Source: CAZBUK01 sp964495085 (lineage in GTDB: Bacteria; Bacteroidota; Ignavibacteria; T3Sed10-11). Taken from it: a DNA stretch of 64,000 nucleotides. Both the position numbers and the translations under genes were made by a program. Of the stretch, positions 26,546-36,260 are shown piece after piece (the stretch's first letter is position 1; every line of letters starts with the position of its first letter). Below the pieces are notes generated by a model. It ran no database searches. It saw nothing but the letters and a program-made list of their open reading frames with translations, and was not told the DNA's origin. The DNA lies in NCBI GenBank assembly GCA_964495085.1, contig CAZBUK010000006.1, positions 8,672-72,671 on the forward strand. Reading direction: 5' to 3'.

Positions 26546-27970
26546 TCAGAAAAGTCCCTGCGTCAATCTGAGCACGGAAGACGGTAGAATTCCCATATAA
26601 ATTACAACAAGAGCCGAGATGACCAGTGCGGTAAAACCTATACCCGCCGGCTCCGCCTCGAGCGTTACCTCCCCCTCGTAGAAGTACATATAGATAACCA
26701 CTTTGATATAATAATATACACCGACAGCGCTCGCGAGCACTCCGACAATCGCCAACCAGGTATAACCGGCTTCGATGGCCGAGATGAAAATGTAATACTT
26801 ACCGAAGAAACCCGCAAATGGAGGGATGCCGGAGAGAGAGAACATAAATATTGCCATCAACGCGGCAAGCGCGGGTTTACGGACAGCCAATCCTTTAAAC
26901 TCGTCGAACGAGAGATTCTTCCCAGCTCCGTATTCGACCATCGAAAGTATGCCGAACGCTCCGACATTCATAAATCCATACGCGACGATATAATAGATGA
27001 CACCGCTCATTCCCGTCCCGCTCCCCGCAGCAAATCCGATCAGCATGTAACCTGCATGCGCTATGCTGGAGTAGGCGAGCATACGTTTCAGACTCGATTG
27101 TGAGATCGCGACCAGGTTGCCCAGAATCATCGAAGCCGTCGCAAGCAGCGCGAAGAGATCCTTCAGCTTATCCGTTCCCCCCGCGAAAGCAAACATGACG
27201 ACGAGGATGAGACCCGAGAACGCCGCAGCTTTACCCGCGCTGGACATATATGCGGTAACCGTTGTCGGAGCTCCTTCGTAGACGTCGGGGGCCCACATAT
27301 GAAAAGGGACGGCGGCAACTTTGAAACCGAATCCCATCATCAGCAGTGCGGTTCCGATCCAGAAAATCGGGATGCCCGTGAGAATTTCTATCTGCGCGGT
27401 GATCCCTACGAGGTTCGTCGTGCCCGCTGCGCCGTAAACCAGCGCGATGCCGTATATCAGAAAACCGGTCGTAAAAGCGCCGAGCAGAAAATACTTCAAC
27501 GCCGCCTCGTTCGATGTCAGCCGGTTTCTCATAAACCCGGCAAGCACGTAGAAACTGAGCGACATAAGTTCGATCCCGATGAAGAGCACCAGCAAGTCCC
27601 TGGACGCGGCAATGAGCATCATCCCGATAAGCGAAAACAGGATCATCGCATAGTATTCGCTGTGATAGATGCCGAACCGTACGATATACTGACGCGACAG
27701 GAAAAAGGTTAATATCGTTATGCTGATAAAAACCAGGGAGAACAGGCTCGCAAATCCGCCCACGTTTACCATGTCGAAGAAAGCTGTTTCACGAATCGGG
27801 AAGAGAAGGAATGAAAAGACCGCCGCCGTGACCAAACCGATAAGGGAGGCGACAAAGACGTACGGCTCCGCTTTCTTGACGGTAATCTCGAGCATGAGAA
27901 TTGCCAGCGCAGTTACCGTTACGATCAGAAGAGGTAAGATGTAATACAAATCAATGGGATGAAATTCCAT
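26546..27970 (-). CDS. nuoN: NADH-quinone oxidoreductase subunit N
   Basis: This 474-residue antiporter-like complex I subunit has about 14 membrane helices. The proton-antiporter core contains LFIGIELMSLSFYVL and KVAAVPFHMWAPDVYEGAPT, with the conserved Lys and Glu of the proton half-channels. It is the last gene of nuoJKLMN, 123 bp after nuoM. NuoN sits in the membrane arm and pumps protons as quinone is reduced. Confidence 0.95.
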   Translation of the reverse strand: MEFHPIDLYYILPLLIVTVTALAILMLEITVKKAEPYVFVASLIGLVTAAVFSFLLFPIRETAFFDMVNVGGFASLFSLVFISITILTFFLSRQYIVRFGIYHSEYYAMILFSLIGMMLIAASRDLLVLFIGIELMSLSFYVLAGFMRNRLTSNEAALKYFLLGAFTTGFLIYGIALVYGAAGTTNLVGITAQIEILTGIPIFWIGTALLMMGFGFKVAAVPFHMWAPDVYEGAPTTVTAYMSSAGKAAAFSGLILVVMFAFAGGTDKLKDLFALLATASMILGNLVAISQSSLKRMLAYSSIAHAGYMLIGFAAGSGTGMSGVIYYIVAYGFMNVGAFGILSMVEYGAGKNLSFDEFKGLAVRKPALAALMAIFMFSLSGIPPFAGFFGKYYIFISAIEAGYTWLAIVGVLASAVGVYYYIKVVIYMYFYEGEVTLEAEPAGIGFTALVISALVVIYMGILPSSVLRLTQGLF

Positions 27971-28093
27971 GCTAGAAAATATCCTCAGCTTTGATCGACC
28001 TCATCACGAACTAAGCTCTTGATGAATTACTTGAAAAGTCATACTACATGGTATCAATCGGAAATCGTTCTCAGGCATTACCCGAACGCCGTC

Positions 28094-29668
28094 TCACTCC
28101 TCGCCGGGAGCATCCGACAACATGATGCCGTCCGCGGAGGATCCGGTAGCCCGCCAGGCGCCTCTCCCCTCCTCGACCTGCCTGATGACTTCCCGGGCAG
28201 AGGTCTCGGTTTTATTCAGAAAAGTCGACGGGTATACGCCTATCCAAACGACGAAGAGGGCGATAGGCAGGAGCGTTGCCAGCTCACGTCGCTCGAGATC
28301 GCGCAATTCCGAATTTTCTTTATTATCGAGCGGACCAAGCATCACCCGCTGATACATCCACAGCATATAGACCGCGGCAAGAACGACTCCGCTCGCCGCG
28401 ACGATCGTGAACCAGGGGGTTCCCAATGCCTCCGACCTGAACGATCCCAGCAATATCAGAAATTCCCCAACGAATCCGTTCAATCCCGGCAATCCGATCG
28501 ACGAAAGCGACATCAGCAGGAAGAATGCCGCGAATACCGGCATTACTTTCGCTAAACCACCGAAATCGGCAATAGCCCTCGTATGCCGGCGATCATAGAT
28601 CATTCCAACCAGGAGAAAGAGCGCCCCGGTGCTGAGTCCATGATTTATCATATGGATGATGCTCCCCTGCATAGCCTCCGCGTTCAACGCGAAGATGCCG
28701 AGGACGATGAATCCGAGATGACTTACCGACGAATAAGCAATCAGTTTCTTAACGTCCGTCTGTACCATCGCCACGAGCGCACCGTAGATAATTCCCACGA
28801 CCGCGAGTACCGAGATATACGGCATATACTGATAGGTCGCATCGGGAAAGAGCGGCAGGCAGAAACGGATAAGCCCGTACGTACCCATTTTCAGCAGGAC
28901 TCCCGCCAGTATCACGCTTCCCGCGGTCGGAGCTTCGACGTGCGCATCCGGCAGCCAGGTGTGAAGCGGAAAGAGCGGGACCTTAATAAGAAAACTGAGC
29001 GCGAACGCGAGGAACAGCCATCCCTGCAGCGCGGGCGCGATTCCCGGCGCGATCGTGAACAGGGTAAGCAGATTCGATGTGAACTGCCCCGTCGTATTCC
29101 CCGCATAGACCCCGATCCAGATGATCGCCACAAGCATAAGCAGACTGCCGACCATGGTGAACAGAAAGAATTTCACCGCGGCGTAGATTCTCTCTTTTCC
29201 GCCCCATACGCCGATGATGAAATACATCGGGATTAGCATCGCCTCCCAGAAAACGTAGAAGAGAAAAAGATCCAACGCGATAAAGACGCCGAGCATGCCG
29301 ACTTCGAGCACCAGCAGACTGAAGAAGTATTCTTTTACCCGGTACGCTATGGATTTCCAGGAAGCCAGCACCGACAACGGCATGATGAATGCGGTGAGCA
29401 TGACCAGAAGAATCGAGATACCGTCCACGCCGACCCGGTAGCCGACATCGATGTCCGCAATCCATACCGATTCCTGGACGAACTGAAAGTGAGTTGCAGT
29501 TCCGTCGAAAAGCATGTACAGAACAACCGATAGCGCGAAGACGGCAAGCGTCGTTATCAGCGCGACCGAGCGGATCGCTCGAAAATTATTTTTGGGAATC
29601 GGCAGAAGGATCAGTGCGCCCGCGATCGGGAGGACGATCAGAAGTGTCAGTATATTCGATTCAAACAT
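28094..29668 (-). CDS. nuoM: NADH-quinone oxidoreductase subunit M
   Basis: This 524-residue subunit shows the NuoM hallmarks FYVFWEAMLIPMYFIIGVWGG (conserved Glu in helix 5), KVPLFPLHTWLPDAHVEAPT and SSVSHLGFIVLGIFA. It is an antiporter-like proton-pumping subunit of the complex I membrane arm. It follows nuoL by 9 bp. A charged C-terminal tail of about 45 residues extends beyond the last helix. Confidence 0.95.
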   Translation of the reverse strand: MFESNILTLLIVLPIAGALILLPIPKNNFRAIRSVALITTLAVFALSVVLYMLFDGTATHFQFVQESVWIADIDVGYRVGVDGISILLVMLTAFIMPLSVLASWKSIAYRVKEYFFSLLVLEVGMLGVFIALDLFLFYVFWEAMLIPMYFIIGVWGGKERIYAAVKFFLFTMVGSLLMLVAIIWIGVYAGNTTGQFTSNLLTLFTIAPGIAPALQGWLFLAFALSFLIKVPLFPLHTWLPDAHVEAPTAGSVILAGVLLKMGTYGLIRFCLPLFPDATYQYMPYISVLAVVGIIYGALVAMVQTDVKKLIAYSSVSHLGFIVLGIFALNAEAMQGSIIHMINHGLSTGALFLLVGMIYDRRHTRAIADFGGLAKVMPVFAAFFLLMSLSSIGLPGLNGFVGEFLILLGSFRSEALGTPWFTIVAASGVVLAAVYMLWMYQRVMLGPLDNKENSELRDLERRELATLLPIALFVVWIGVYPSTFLNKTETSAREVIRQVEEGRGAWRATGSSADGIMLSDAPGEE

Positions 29669-29677
29669 AGGTTTCGC

Positions 29678-31606
29678 TTACCTGAAGAGTAGCCATGCGA
29701 TCATACAGATAATTCCGAAGACGAAGACGACTGCATATCCCTGTACAACGCCCCCCTGGATGAGCCGTGCATATTTCGAGACGACCGCAATGAGTTTTGC
29801 ACTGCCGTTTACCGCCCCGTCGATAATTCCGATGTCGACGATCTTCCAGAGGAATTTTCTCGAACCGCTCACCACAGGATTTACGAGGACTGCATCGTAT
29901 AATTCATCCACATAATATTTATTACTCAGAAGTTTATAGAACGAGGGGTATCGGGCGGCCAGGGTTTCGGGAACTTCAGGCCGATTCAGATACCATCTCC
30001 TCGCTAGAAAGATTCCCGCACCGGCAACCGCCACGGAAGCGAGGATCAGGACGAAGTCGATCAGATGTACCTCATGCGGATGCACCGCCATAATCGATTC
30101 CGCCCGCGCGAACACCGGCGAGAGGAATTGCTTGATCGCCGTACCGCCCCCGAGTGCTTTGGGAATTCCTATCCATCCTCCGATGAACGATAAAACTGCA
30201 AGAACGACGAGCGGGATCGTCATGCTCGACGGGGAGTCGTGTGGATGTACCGCATGCTCGCCATGTTCCTTGTAACGCGGATTTCCCCAGAAGGTGAGCG
30301 AGACAAGCCTGAACATATAAAAGGCTGTCAATCCCGCTCCGATCACAGCAATGAGCCAGAGCCCAACTGATCCGTCATGGAACACATAGGCGAGGATCTC
30401 ATCCTTGCTGAAAAAACCAGCGAACGGAGGAATACCCGCAATGGCGATAGCACCGATTAAAAATGTGTAATATGTAACCGGCATCGAACTCCCGAGACCA
30501 CCCATCTTTCTGATGTCCTGCTCGTCGTGCATCGCATGGATGACCGCTCCCGATCCGAGAAAAAGCAGCGCTTTGAAGAAAGCATGGGTATAGACGTGAA
30601 AGATACCGACCCAGAATGCGCCGACGCCCAATGCGAGGAACATATAGCCGAGCTGGCTTATGGTCGAATAGGCGAGTACCTTTTTAATGTCGTTCTGCGT
30701 CAGCGCAATGGTAGCGGCCATCACTGCGGTTAGCAAGCCGACGATCGCTATAATTTCGAGGGTGAGCGGGGCGAGCGCATAGAGAGTGGCGGATCTGGCT
30801 ATCATATACACACCGGCGGTCACCATGGTCGCGGCATGTATGAGCGCGCTCACGGGTGTGGGTCCGGCCATCGCATCGGGCAGCCAGACGAAAAGCGGTA
30901 TCTGGGCGGACTTGCCCGTCGCACCGATAAACAGCAGCAGGGTAATCCAGAACATCGTCGAATCGCCGACCTGCAACACCGATGCCTGCGTGAACACCGG
31001 TCCGAATTTCAGCGTACCGAACATCGTAAATATCAGGAATATGCCGATCAGAAATCCGAAATCGCCGATACGGTTGACGATGAATGCCTTCTTCGCCGCG
31101 TCTCCCGTAAATTTCTTTTCGTACCAGAAACCGATCAGCAGGTATGAACAAAGACCCACTCCCTCCCAGCCGAGAAACAGGAGGAGAAAATTATCGGCAA
31201 GGACGAGATTCAACATAGCGAATATGAAGATGTTCAGGTAGGCGAAGTAACGCCAGTAGCCGGAATCCCCGTGCATATACCCGGCGGAGTATATGTGAAT
31301 GAGAAAACCGACGCCGGTAACGACCAGCGTCATGAGGATTGAGAGCTGATCGACCTGATAGGCGAATGATGTTTCGAGTCCCCCCGCAACGATCCAATTG
31401 AAGTACTCGACTATCTGCAGCCGATCGGCTGCCGGTCTGCCGAGCATCTCGATAAAAATTATCACGCTGAGAACGAAAGAGATGCCGACCGTGCAGGATC
31501 CGATGTAGGCGATGGCCTTTTCGCTCCGGATCCGGGAACCGAAAATGCCGTTGACCGCGGCGCCGAGAATCGGCAATAAAACGACAAGTCCTATATACTC
31601 GTACAT
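29678..31606 (-). CDS. nuoL: NADH-quinone oxidoreductase subunit L
   Basis: This 642-residue distal antiporter-like subunit has about 16 helices. Motifs include FLGWEGVGLCSYLLIGFWY, the helix with QIPLFVWLPDAMAGPTPVSA, and STISQLGYMFLALGVGAF. The C-terminal part includes the lateral amphipathic helix region and a last membrane helix (about 622-641). It pumps protons at the tip of complex I. The gene is 13 bp downstream of nuoK. Confidence 0.95.
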   Translation of the reverse strand: MYEYIGLVVLLPILGAAVNGIFGSRIRSEKAIAYIGSCTVGISFVLSVIIFIEMLGRPAADRLQIVEYFNWIVAGGLETSFAYQVDQLSILMTLVVTGVGFLIHIYSAGYMHGDSGYWRYFAYLNIFIFAMLNLVLADNFLLLFLGWEGVGLCSYLLIGFWYEKKFTGDAAKKAFIVNRIGDFGFLIGIFLIFTMFGTLKFGPVFTQASVLQVGDSTMFWITLLLFIGATGKSAQIPLFVWLPDAMAGPTPVSALIHAATMVTAGVYMIARSATLYALAPLTLEIIAIVGLLTAVMAATIALTQNDIKKVLAYSTISQLGYMFLALGVGAFWVGIFHVYTHAFFKALLFLGSGAVIHAMHDEQDIRKMGGLGSSMPVTYYTFLIGAIAIAGIPPFAGFFSKDEILAYVFHDGSVGLWLIAVIGAGLTAFYMFRLVSLTFWGNPRYKEHGEHAVHPHDSPSSMTIPLVVLAVLSFIGGWIGIPKALGGGTAIKQFLSPVFARAESIMAVHPHEVHLIDFVLILASVAVAGAGIFLARRWYLNRPEVPETLAARYPSFYKLLSNKYYVDELYDAVLVNPVVSGSRKFLWKIVDIGIIDGAVNGSAKLIAVVSKYARLIQGGVVQGYAVVFVFGIICMIAWLLFR

Positions 31607-31619
31607 ATTCGAATCGACC

Positions 31620-31922
31620 TTACCACTTTAGCAGATTAATTTCATCGATGTTAATGGTTTGCTTATTGCGGAACACTGCTATGATGATAGCAAGTCCGAT
31701 CGCAGCTTCCGCTGCGGCGATGGTGATCACGAAGATGACCAGCATTTGTCCGGTCGGATCGCCGAGAAAAGCCGAGAATGCCACCAGCGTCAGGTTGGCG
31801 GAATTCAGCATCAGCTCGATCGACATGAAGACGATGATGGCGTTGCGGCGGGTCAGGACGCCGACCATGCCGATCGTGAACATAACAGCACTCAGAATCA
31901 GGTAATGATCTAACGGAATCAT
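31620..31922 (-). CDS. nuoK: NADH-quinone oxidoreductase subunit K
   Basis: This 100-residue protein has three membrane helices. The two conserved glutamates needed for proton transfer are visible in MSIELMLNSANL (about 34-45) and AAAEAAIGLAI (about 69-79). It has the standard length for NuoK. It lies between nuoJ and nuoL. Confidence 0.96.
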   Translation of the reverse strand: MIPLDHYLILSAVMFTIGMVGVLTRRNAIIVFMSIELMLNSANLTLVAFSAFLGDPTGQMLVIFVITIAAAEAAIGLAIIIAVFRNKQTINIDEINLLKW

Positions 31923-32031
31923 TGAACGCGTGTCTCGCTAAACTGCTTGTTGGTATGTGAAAGTAACCGGACGCCCGGTACGTCCGGCAGCAATGCGCTT
32001 CGAAATGCTGCGGTGTACGACACTCCTGCGG

Positions 32032-32544
32032 TCAGTCGAATTTCTTCTTCGCGAGAACGACCGCTCCGACTACCGCCATGACGAGCAGAACCGATACGGC
32101 TTCAATGGGAAGCACATATACGGAGAAGAGCTGAAGTCCGATATACTCCACCGTCCCGATATCGGCGGCCAAAGGCGAGATCTCCGCATGGGTCGTATCC
32201 TTGCCGAAACCGACGATAACGAGTATCTGGAGCGCAAATGCAACGGAGAATCCGATGGCGAGTATTTGCTTCAGCGATATCCGGTCGGTCAGCCGGCGTT
32301 CATCCCCGAGGTTGAGAAGCATTATGACAAACAAAAAGAGCACCATGATAGCTCCGGCGTAAACCAGTATCTGAATGATCGCGATAAATTGTGCCTTGAG
32401 CGTCAGGTAGAGTGCAGCCAGGACGAAAAAATTAAAGACCAGGTAGATAACGCTGTTGATTGGATTACGCCGTGTGATCACGAGAATCGCGGAGACGATT
32501 CCCGCCGCTGCGAGAATATAAAAGAGTACTTCTTCAAAATTCAT
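32032..32544 (-). CDS. nuoJ: NADH-quinone oxidoreductase subunit J
   Basis: This 170-residue subunit has five helices and the NuoJ pattern NPINSVIYLVFNFFVLAALYLTL and QILVYAGAIMVLFLFVIMLLNL. It is the first gene of the cluster, preceded directly by a clear promoter. The remaining complex I genes (nuoA to nuoI) are not in the window, so the operon is split. A 109-bp gap separates it from nuoK. Confidence 0.94.
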   Translation of the reverse strand: MNFEEVLFYILAAAGIVSAILVITRRNPINSVIYLVFNFFVLAALYLTLKAQFIAIIQILVYAGAIMVLFLFVIMLLNLGDERRLTDRISLKQILAIGFSVAFALQILVIVGFGKDTTHAEISPLAADIGTVEYIGLQLFSVYVLPIEAVSVLLVMAVVGAVVLAKKKFD

Positions 32545-32582
32545 AGAGACCGGACGGCTTTTTCAGAATGACAAGTTAGGCT

Positions 32583-32611
32583 AATATATGGAAAGTGGAA
32601 TTATTTTGCAA
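32583..32611 (-). promoter_or_regulatory. Sigma-70-type promoter of nuoJKLMN
   Basis: -35 TTGCAA (32611-32606), a 17-bp spacer and -10 TATATT (32588-32583) predict a start near 32576, about 32 nt before the nuoJ ATG. The promoter sits immediately after the stop codon of the ABC permease gene, showing that nuoJKLMN is its own unit. Confidence 0.75.
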
Positions 32612-32615
32612 TGAA

Positions 32616-33863
32616 TTACGAGGCCCTCACCCAACCGATCAGCTCTCTGAGCGTCGGCCGCTTGCCGTATGAGAGAATGGCGACTCTGAATATCTTCGCC
32701 GCGAGCCACATCATAATAACCGTCGAGACAATGAGGATGCCGAGTGTGGTCACGATCTCCCAGAGCGGCGGCATGAGGATAGGAATCCGGAGCGCCATAA
32801 ACGACGGAGTCAGGAACGGTATAAAGCTGAGGATACGCACGATCGACGAGCCGGGATCCTGTATAGCCGAGACCGCGAATACGAACGGCAGCATGAGCAC
32901 CATGACGATCCATCCCGTGATTTGCTGAGCTTCATGTTCGGATGAAAGCGGAGAGCCGACAACGACGAAAATGGCGGCGAAAAAAATGTATCCGAAAATG
33001 AAATACGGTAATAGCAACCAGACGTTTTCGAAAGACATACCTTCGATCCCGAAATAAGATACCGCAGCGGCCGCAAGGATCGCATAGAAGCCGATCTGCG
33101 TGAATCCGAGGCCGCTCAGTCCAAGTATTTTCCCGGTCATCAAATCCATGGGCGAGCATGAAGAGGCAAGTATCTCGATGATACGGTTCGTCTTTTCCTC
33201 AACCACGCTCCGGATGAGTATCTGGCCCGAGGTTGCGATCAGCATCATCATGATGATTATAAATAGATACGCGCTCCAGAAGATCTCCATGAATCCCGCC
33301 TCCCGTTCCTCTCCGGTCGGCGAAATCCGCACGGTCCGGAATCCGACGCTCTTTATGACGTCGCTGACGATCCCCGGATCGATGCCCCTCTCCTGCAGGC
33401 GGACGCCCGTCATCAGCTCCTGAATCGTCTGGGTAAATCGTCCGTGATCGATGAAATTACCGACGTTCGTCGAGTAATAATCCCCCTGGTTGGACTCGTA
33501 AATATCCGGCGGAATGTAAATATAGCCGACGATCTCCTCGGAGAAAACGAGCGTGCTCCCGATCAACCGGAGGGTCTCCGGATCGGCAGCGGGTTCTTCG
33601 ATAATCCGTACGCGGTAATTCGACCTCCCGTCGGGTAGAATGTATTTCTTCTCGAGCCGGTCGCGGAATTCCTGAGCCATGCCGCCCGTCGCGTCGATCA
33701 CTCCCACGATCTTCTGCGTGTCCTCGGATCTGGTAGCAAGAACGGTCGGCAGGATAGCGAAAGCCATGATGATCACCGGGAATATGAGCAGCGAGACGAG
33801 GAACAACTTGCTCTTGACCCGTTCGAGGTATTCCCATTTCGCTACAACGAGGGCCTTCTTCAT
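32616..33863 (-). CDS. ABC-2 type permease, NatB-like
   Basis: This 415-residue permease has one N-terminal helix (about 22-44) and a large extracytoplasmic domain (about 48-195). A bundle of five or six helices follows, with the SVVEEKTNRIIEILASSCSP coupling helix, as in NatB/Na+ efflux-type ABC-2 exporters. It overlaps the ATPase gene by 4 bases. The exported substrate (sodium, peptide or drug) cannot be told from sequence. Confidence 0.85.
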   Translation of the reverse strand: MKKALVVAKWEYLERVKSKLFLVSLLIFPVIIMAFAILPTVLATRSEDTQKIVGVIDATGGMAQEFRDRLEKKYILPDGRSNYRVRIIEEPAADPETLRLIGSTLVFSEEIVGYIYIPPDIYESNQGDYYSTNVGNFIDHGRFTQTIQELMTGVRLQERGIDPGIVSDVIKSVGFRTVRISPTGEEREAGFMEIFWSAYLFIIIMMMLIATSGQILIRSVVEEKTNRIIEILASSCSPMDLMTGKILGLSGLGFTQIGFYAILAAAAVSYFGIEGMSFENVWLLLPYFIFGYIFFAAIFVVVGSPLSSEHEAQQITGWIVMVLMLPFVFAVSAIQDPGSSIVRILSFIPFLTPSFMALRIPILMPPLWEIVTTLGILIVSTVIMMWLAAKIFRVAILSYGKRPTLRELIGWVRAS

Positions 33864-34807
33864 GCCGCAGCCTCCCCGCCTAATCCGCGCTGCTGATGTT
33901 CCTTTTCGACTTCTTCTACCGTGGCTCCGACCAGCCGTAAAAATATAGCGTTCAGACTCGGTTCCTGAATCTCAAACTTCCGTATCGCGACGCGGCGGAC
34001 AAGCTCCGAAAGCAAATCGTGTAAATTAACCGCAGGTTCGATCTCAAACTCGGCGAAATTACTGTACAGCGACAGGTTCCGGATGCCGCGAATCGAACGA
34101 ATCACCGAGCCCTCGCCTTCGAACTCGATGCGCGCGTTATTCGTGCCGAGCTTCTTCTTTTCCTCCGCAAGCGGACCGTAGAGAACAATTCGCCCCTTGT
34201 TGATGATGCAGACTTCGTCGCACATTTTTTCAGCCTGCTCCATCTGATGGGTCGAGAAGATGATTATCTTCCCCGCGCGCTGCAGCTCTTCGATGATATC
34301 CCTGAGAACGATCTGGTTGACCGGATCCAATCCGCTGAAAGGCTCATCGAGAATGATGTACCGGGGATCGTGAAGCACCGATACGATGAATTGAACCTTC
34401 TGCTGGTTCCCCTTCGAAAGTTCCTCGATCTTGTTATTGGTATATGGGAGAAGTTGAAACCGTTCCAGCCACCGGGAAGCCCTCCGCTTCGACTCAGCGG
34501 GATTCAATCCCTTCAAACCGGCGAAGTACTGAATCGTGCTGAGCAGTTTATGCTTCCGGTACAATCCGCGTTCTTCCGGAAGGTACCCAATATTGTTCCG
34601 GAGCGCGGGACTGAATGGCGCGCCGTCGAATAATATCTCACCGGTATCCGGGCGTATGATATTGAGGATCATCCGTATCGTCGTGGTTTTCCCTGCGCCG
34701 TTCGGACCGAGCAATCCGAACACACTTCCGGGTCTCACCGCGAACGACACGTCATTCACCGCCTTGACGGTCGTAAAGGTCTTCATCAGATTTTTAACTT
34801 CTAACAT
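33860..34807 (-). CDS. ABC transporter ATPase, NatA-like
   Basis: This 315-residue ATPase has Walker A GPNGAGKTT (about 34-42), the signature LSKGNQQKVQF (about 130) and Walker B YIILDEPFSGLDP. A C-terminal DUF4162-type extension (about 225-315) is typical of ATPases paired with ABC-2 exporters. It is translationally coupled to the permease gene. The two form an exporter in the inner membrane. Confidence 0.9.
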   Translation of the reverse strand: MLEVKNLMKTFTTVKAVNDVSFAVRPGSVFGLLGPNGAGKTTTIRMILNIIRPDTGEILFDGAPFSPALRNNIGYLPEERGLYRKHKLLSTIQYFAGLKGLNPAESKRRASRWLERFQLLPYTNNKIEELSKGNQQKVQFIVSVLHDPRYIILDEPFSGLDPVNQIVLRDIIEELQRAGKIIIFSTHQMEQAEKMCDEVCIINKGRIVLYGPLAEEKKKLGTNNARIEFEGEGSVIRSIRGIRNLSLYSNFAEFEIEPAVNLHDLLSELVRRVAIRKFEIQEPSLNAIFLRLVGATVEEVEKEHQQRGLGGEAAA

Positions 34808-34922
34808 GGGCAGTATTCAGAAACAGGGTGACTGTTTGTTACTTGCATGAAAAGGCGACGGACTATACCGGACAGCCGGTATGTTGTGGAAGGTGCGACG
34901 CCGGTTAGCTGTTTCGTCGGTT

Positions 34923-36218
34923 TTACGGGGTTTTACGGTAGATCATCCGTGCGAACGGTATGGTCTCTCTCACGTGATCCAGACCGCAGATCCACGATAC
35001 CGTTCGTTCGATCCCCAGTCCGAATCCCGAGTGCGGCACGCTGCCGAACCTGCGGAGATCGAGATACCATTCGAACGGTTCGAGGGGCAGATTGTGCTCC
35101 GAGATCCGTTCCAGCATCTTGTCCAGATCGTCTTCGCGCTGACTGCCGCCGATGATTTCCCCGTAGCCTTCCGGTGCGAGGACGTCGAGGGCGAGCGCGA
35201 CCTTGTCGTTCTGAGGATCGCGCTTCATATAGAATGCCTTTACCTGCGCGGGGTAACGGTGGACCATAACCGGTTTTTCGAATTGCTCGGAGATGGTGGT
35301 TTCGTCGGAACCGCCGAGATCACCACCCCATTCGAACCGGATCCCCTTGGCATGGAGAATTTCGACCGCATCGTCGTAGGTAATTCTCGGGAGCGGTTTC
35401 TTCACCTTCTCAAGAAACGTCGTATCCCGTTCGAGCGTCTTGAGCTCGTCGGCTTTGTGTTTAAGCGTGGATGAGACGACATACTCGAGAAAGTCTTCGG
35501 CGAGATCCATGTTATCGTTCAGATCGTTGAACGCAACCTCGGGTTCGACCATCCAGAACTCGGTCAGGTGCCGGCGGGTTTTGGATTTTTCCGCCCTGAA
35601 CGTCGGTCCGAAGCAGTAGACCTTCCCGTGTGCAATGGCAGCCGCCTCAGCGTAGAGCTGTCCCGACTGCGTCAGATATGCTTTGCCGAGATCGAAGTAG
35701 TCCGTTTCGAAGAGAGTGGTTGTCCCTTCGACTGCGTTCGGGGTAAGTATGGGAGAATCGATCAGCGTGAATCCGTTGGAGTCGAAATAGTCGCGAATGG
35801 ATTTAATAATGTGATGTCTGATCCGCATAATGGCATGCTGCCGGGTCGAGCGGAGCCACAAATGCCTGTTATCCATAAGGAATTCCACCCCGTGTTCCTT
35901 CGGAGTGATAGGATAATTCTGCGCGATGTGAACTATGCGGATACCCGCCACCTCGAGCTCGTAGCCGCCCGGCGCCCGTTCTTCGCGCTTCACTTTTCCG
36001 GTTACCGAGAGCGAGCTCTCCTGGGTCAACCGGTTGAAGCTTTCGAAATCCTCCTCGGCAATCGCTCCCTTTACGAGAACGCACTGCAGAATTCCGGTTC
36101 CGTCTCTGAGGATGATGAATTTAATCTTACCGCTCGATCTTTTATTGTATACCCATCCGTGGAGTGTGATCTCTTCTCCCACATGACCGGATAGTTGTTT
36201 TATATAAATTCGACCCAT
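34923..36218 (-). CDS. asnS: Asparaginyl-tRNA synthetase
   Basis: This 431-residue class IIb synthetase has an N-terminal OB-fold anticodon-binding domain (about 1-110, LHGWVYNKRSSGKIKFIILRD). The catalytic domain has motif 2 FRAEKSKTRRHLTEFWMVEPE and motif 3 GFGLGIERTVSWICGL. It charges tRNA-Asn directly, so Asn-tRNA need not be made by amidation. An aspartyl enzyme is excluded by overall similarity to AsnS (length, and ESKTRRHL-type motif 2). It is 42 bp downstream of the zincin gene. Confidence 0.95.
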   Translation of the reverse strand: MGRIYIKQLSGHVGEEITLHGWVYNKRSSGKIKFIILRDGTGILQCVLVKGAIAEEDFESFNRLTQESSLSVTGKVKREERAPGGYELEVAGIRIVHIAQNYPITPKEHGVEFLMDNRHLWLRSTRQHAIMRIRHHIIKSIRDYFDSNGFTLIDSPILTPNAVEGTTTLFETDYFDLGKAYLTQSGQLYAEAAAIAHGKVYCFGPTFRAEKSKTRRHLTEFWMVEPEVAFNDLNDNMDLAEDFLEYVVSSTLKHKADELKTLERDTTFLEKVKKPLPRITYDDAVEILHAKGIRFEWGGDLGGSDETTISEQFEKPVMVHRYPAQVKAFYMKRDPQNDKVALALDVLAPEGYGEIIGGSQREDDLDKMLERISEHNLPLEPFEWYLDLRRFGSVPHSGFGLGIERTVSWICGLDHVRETIPFARMIYRKTP

Positions 36219-36260
36219 GCTTTTCTTTTTCCTGGTTAAGTTCGGGGGAATGCTTGTTCC

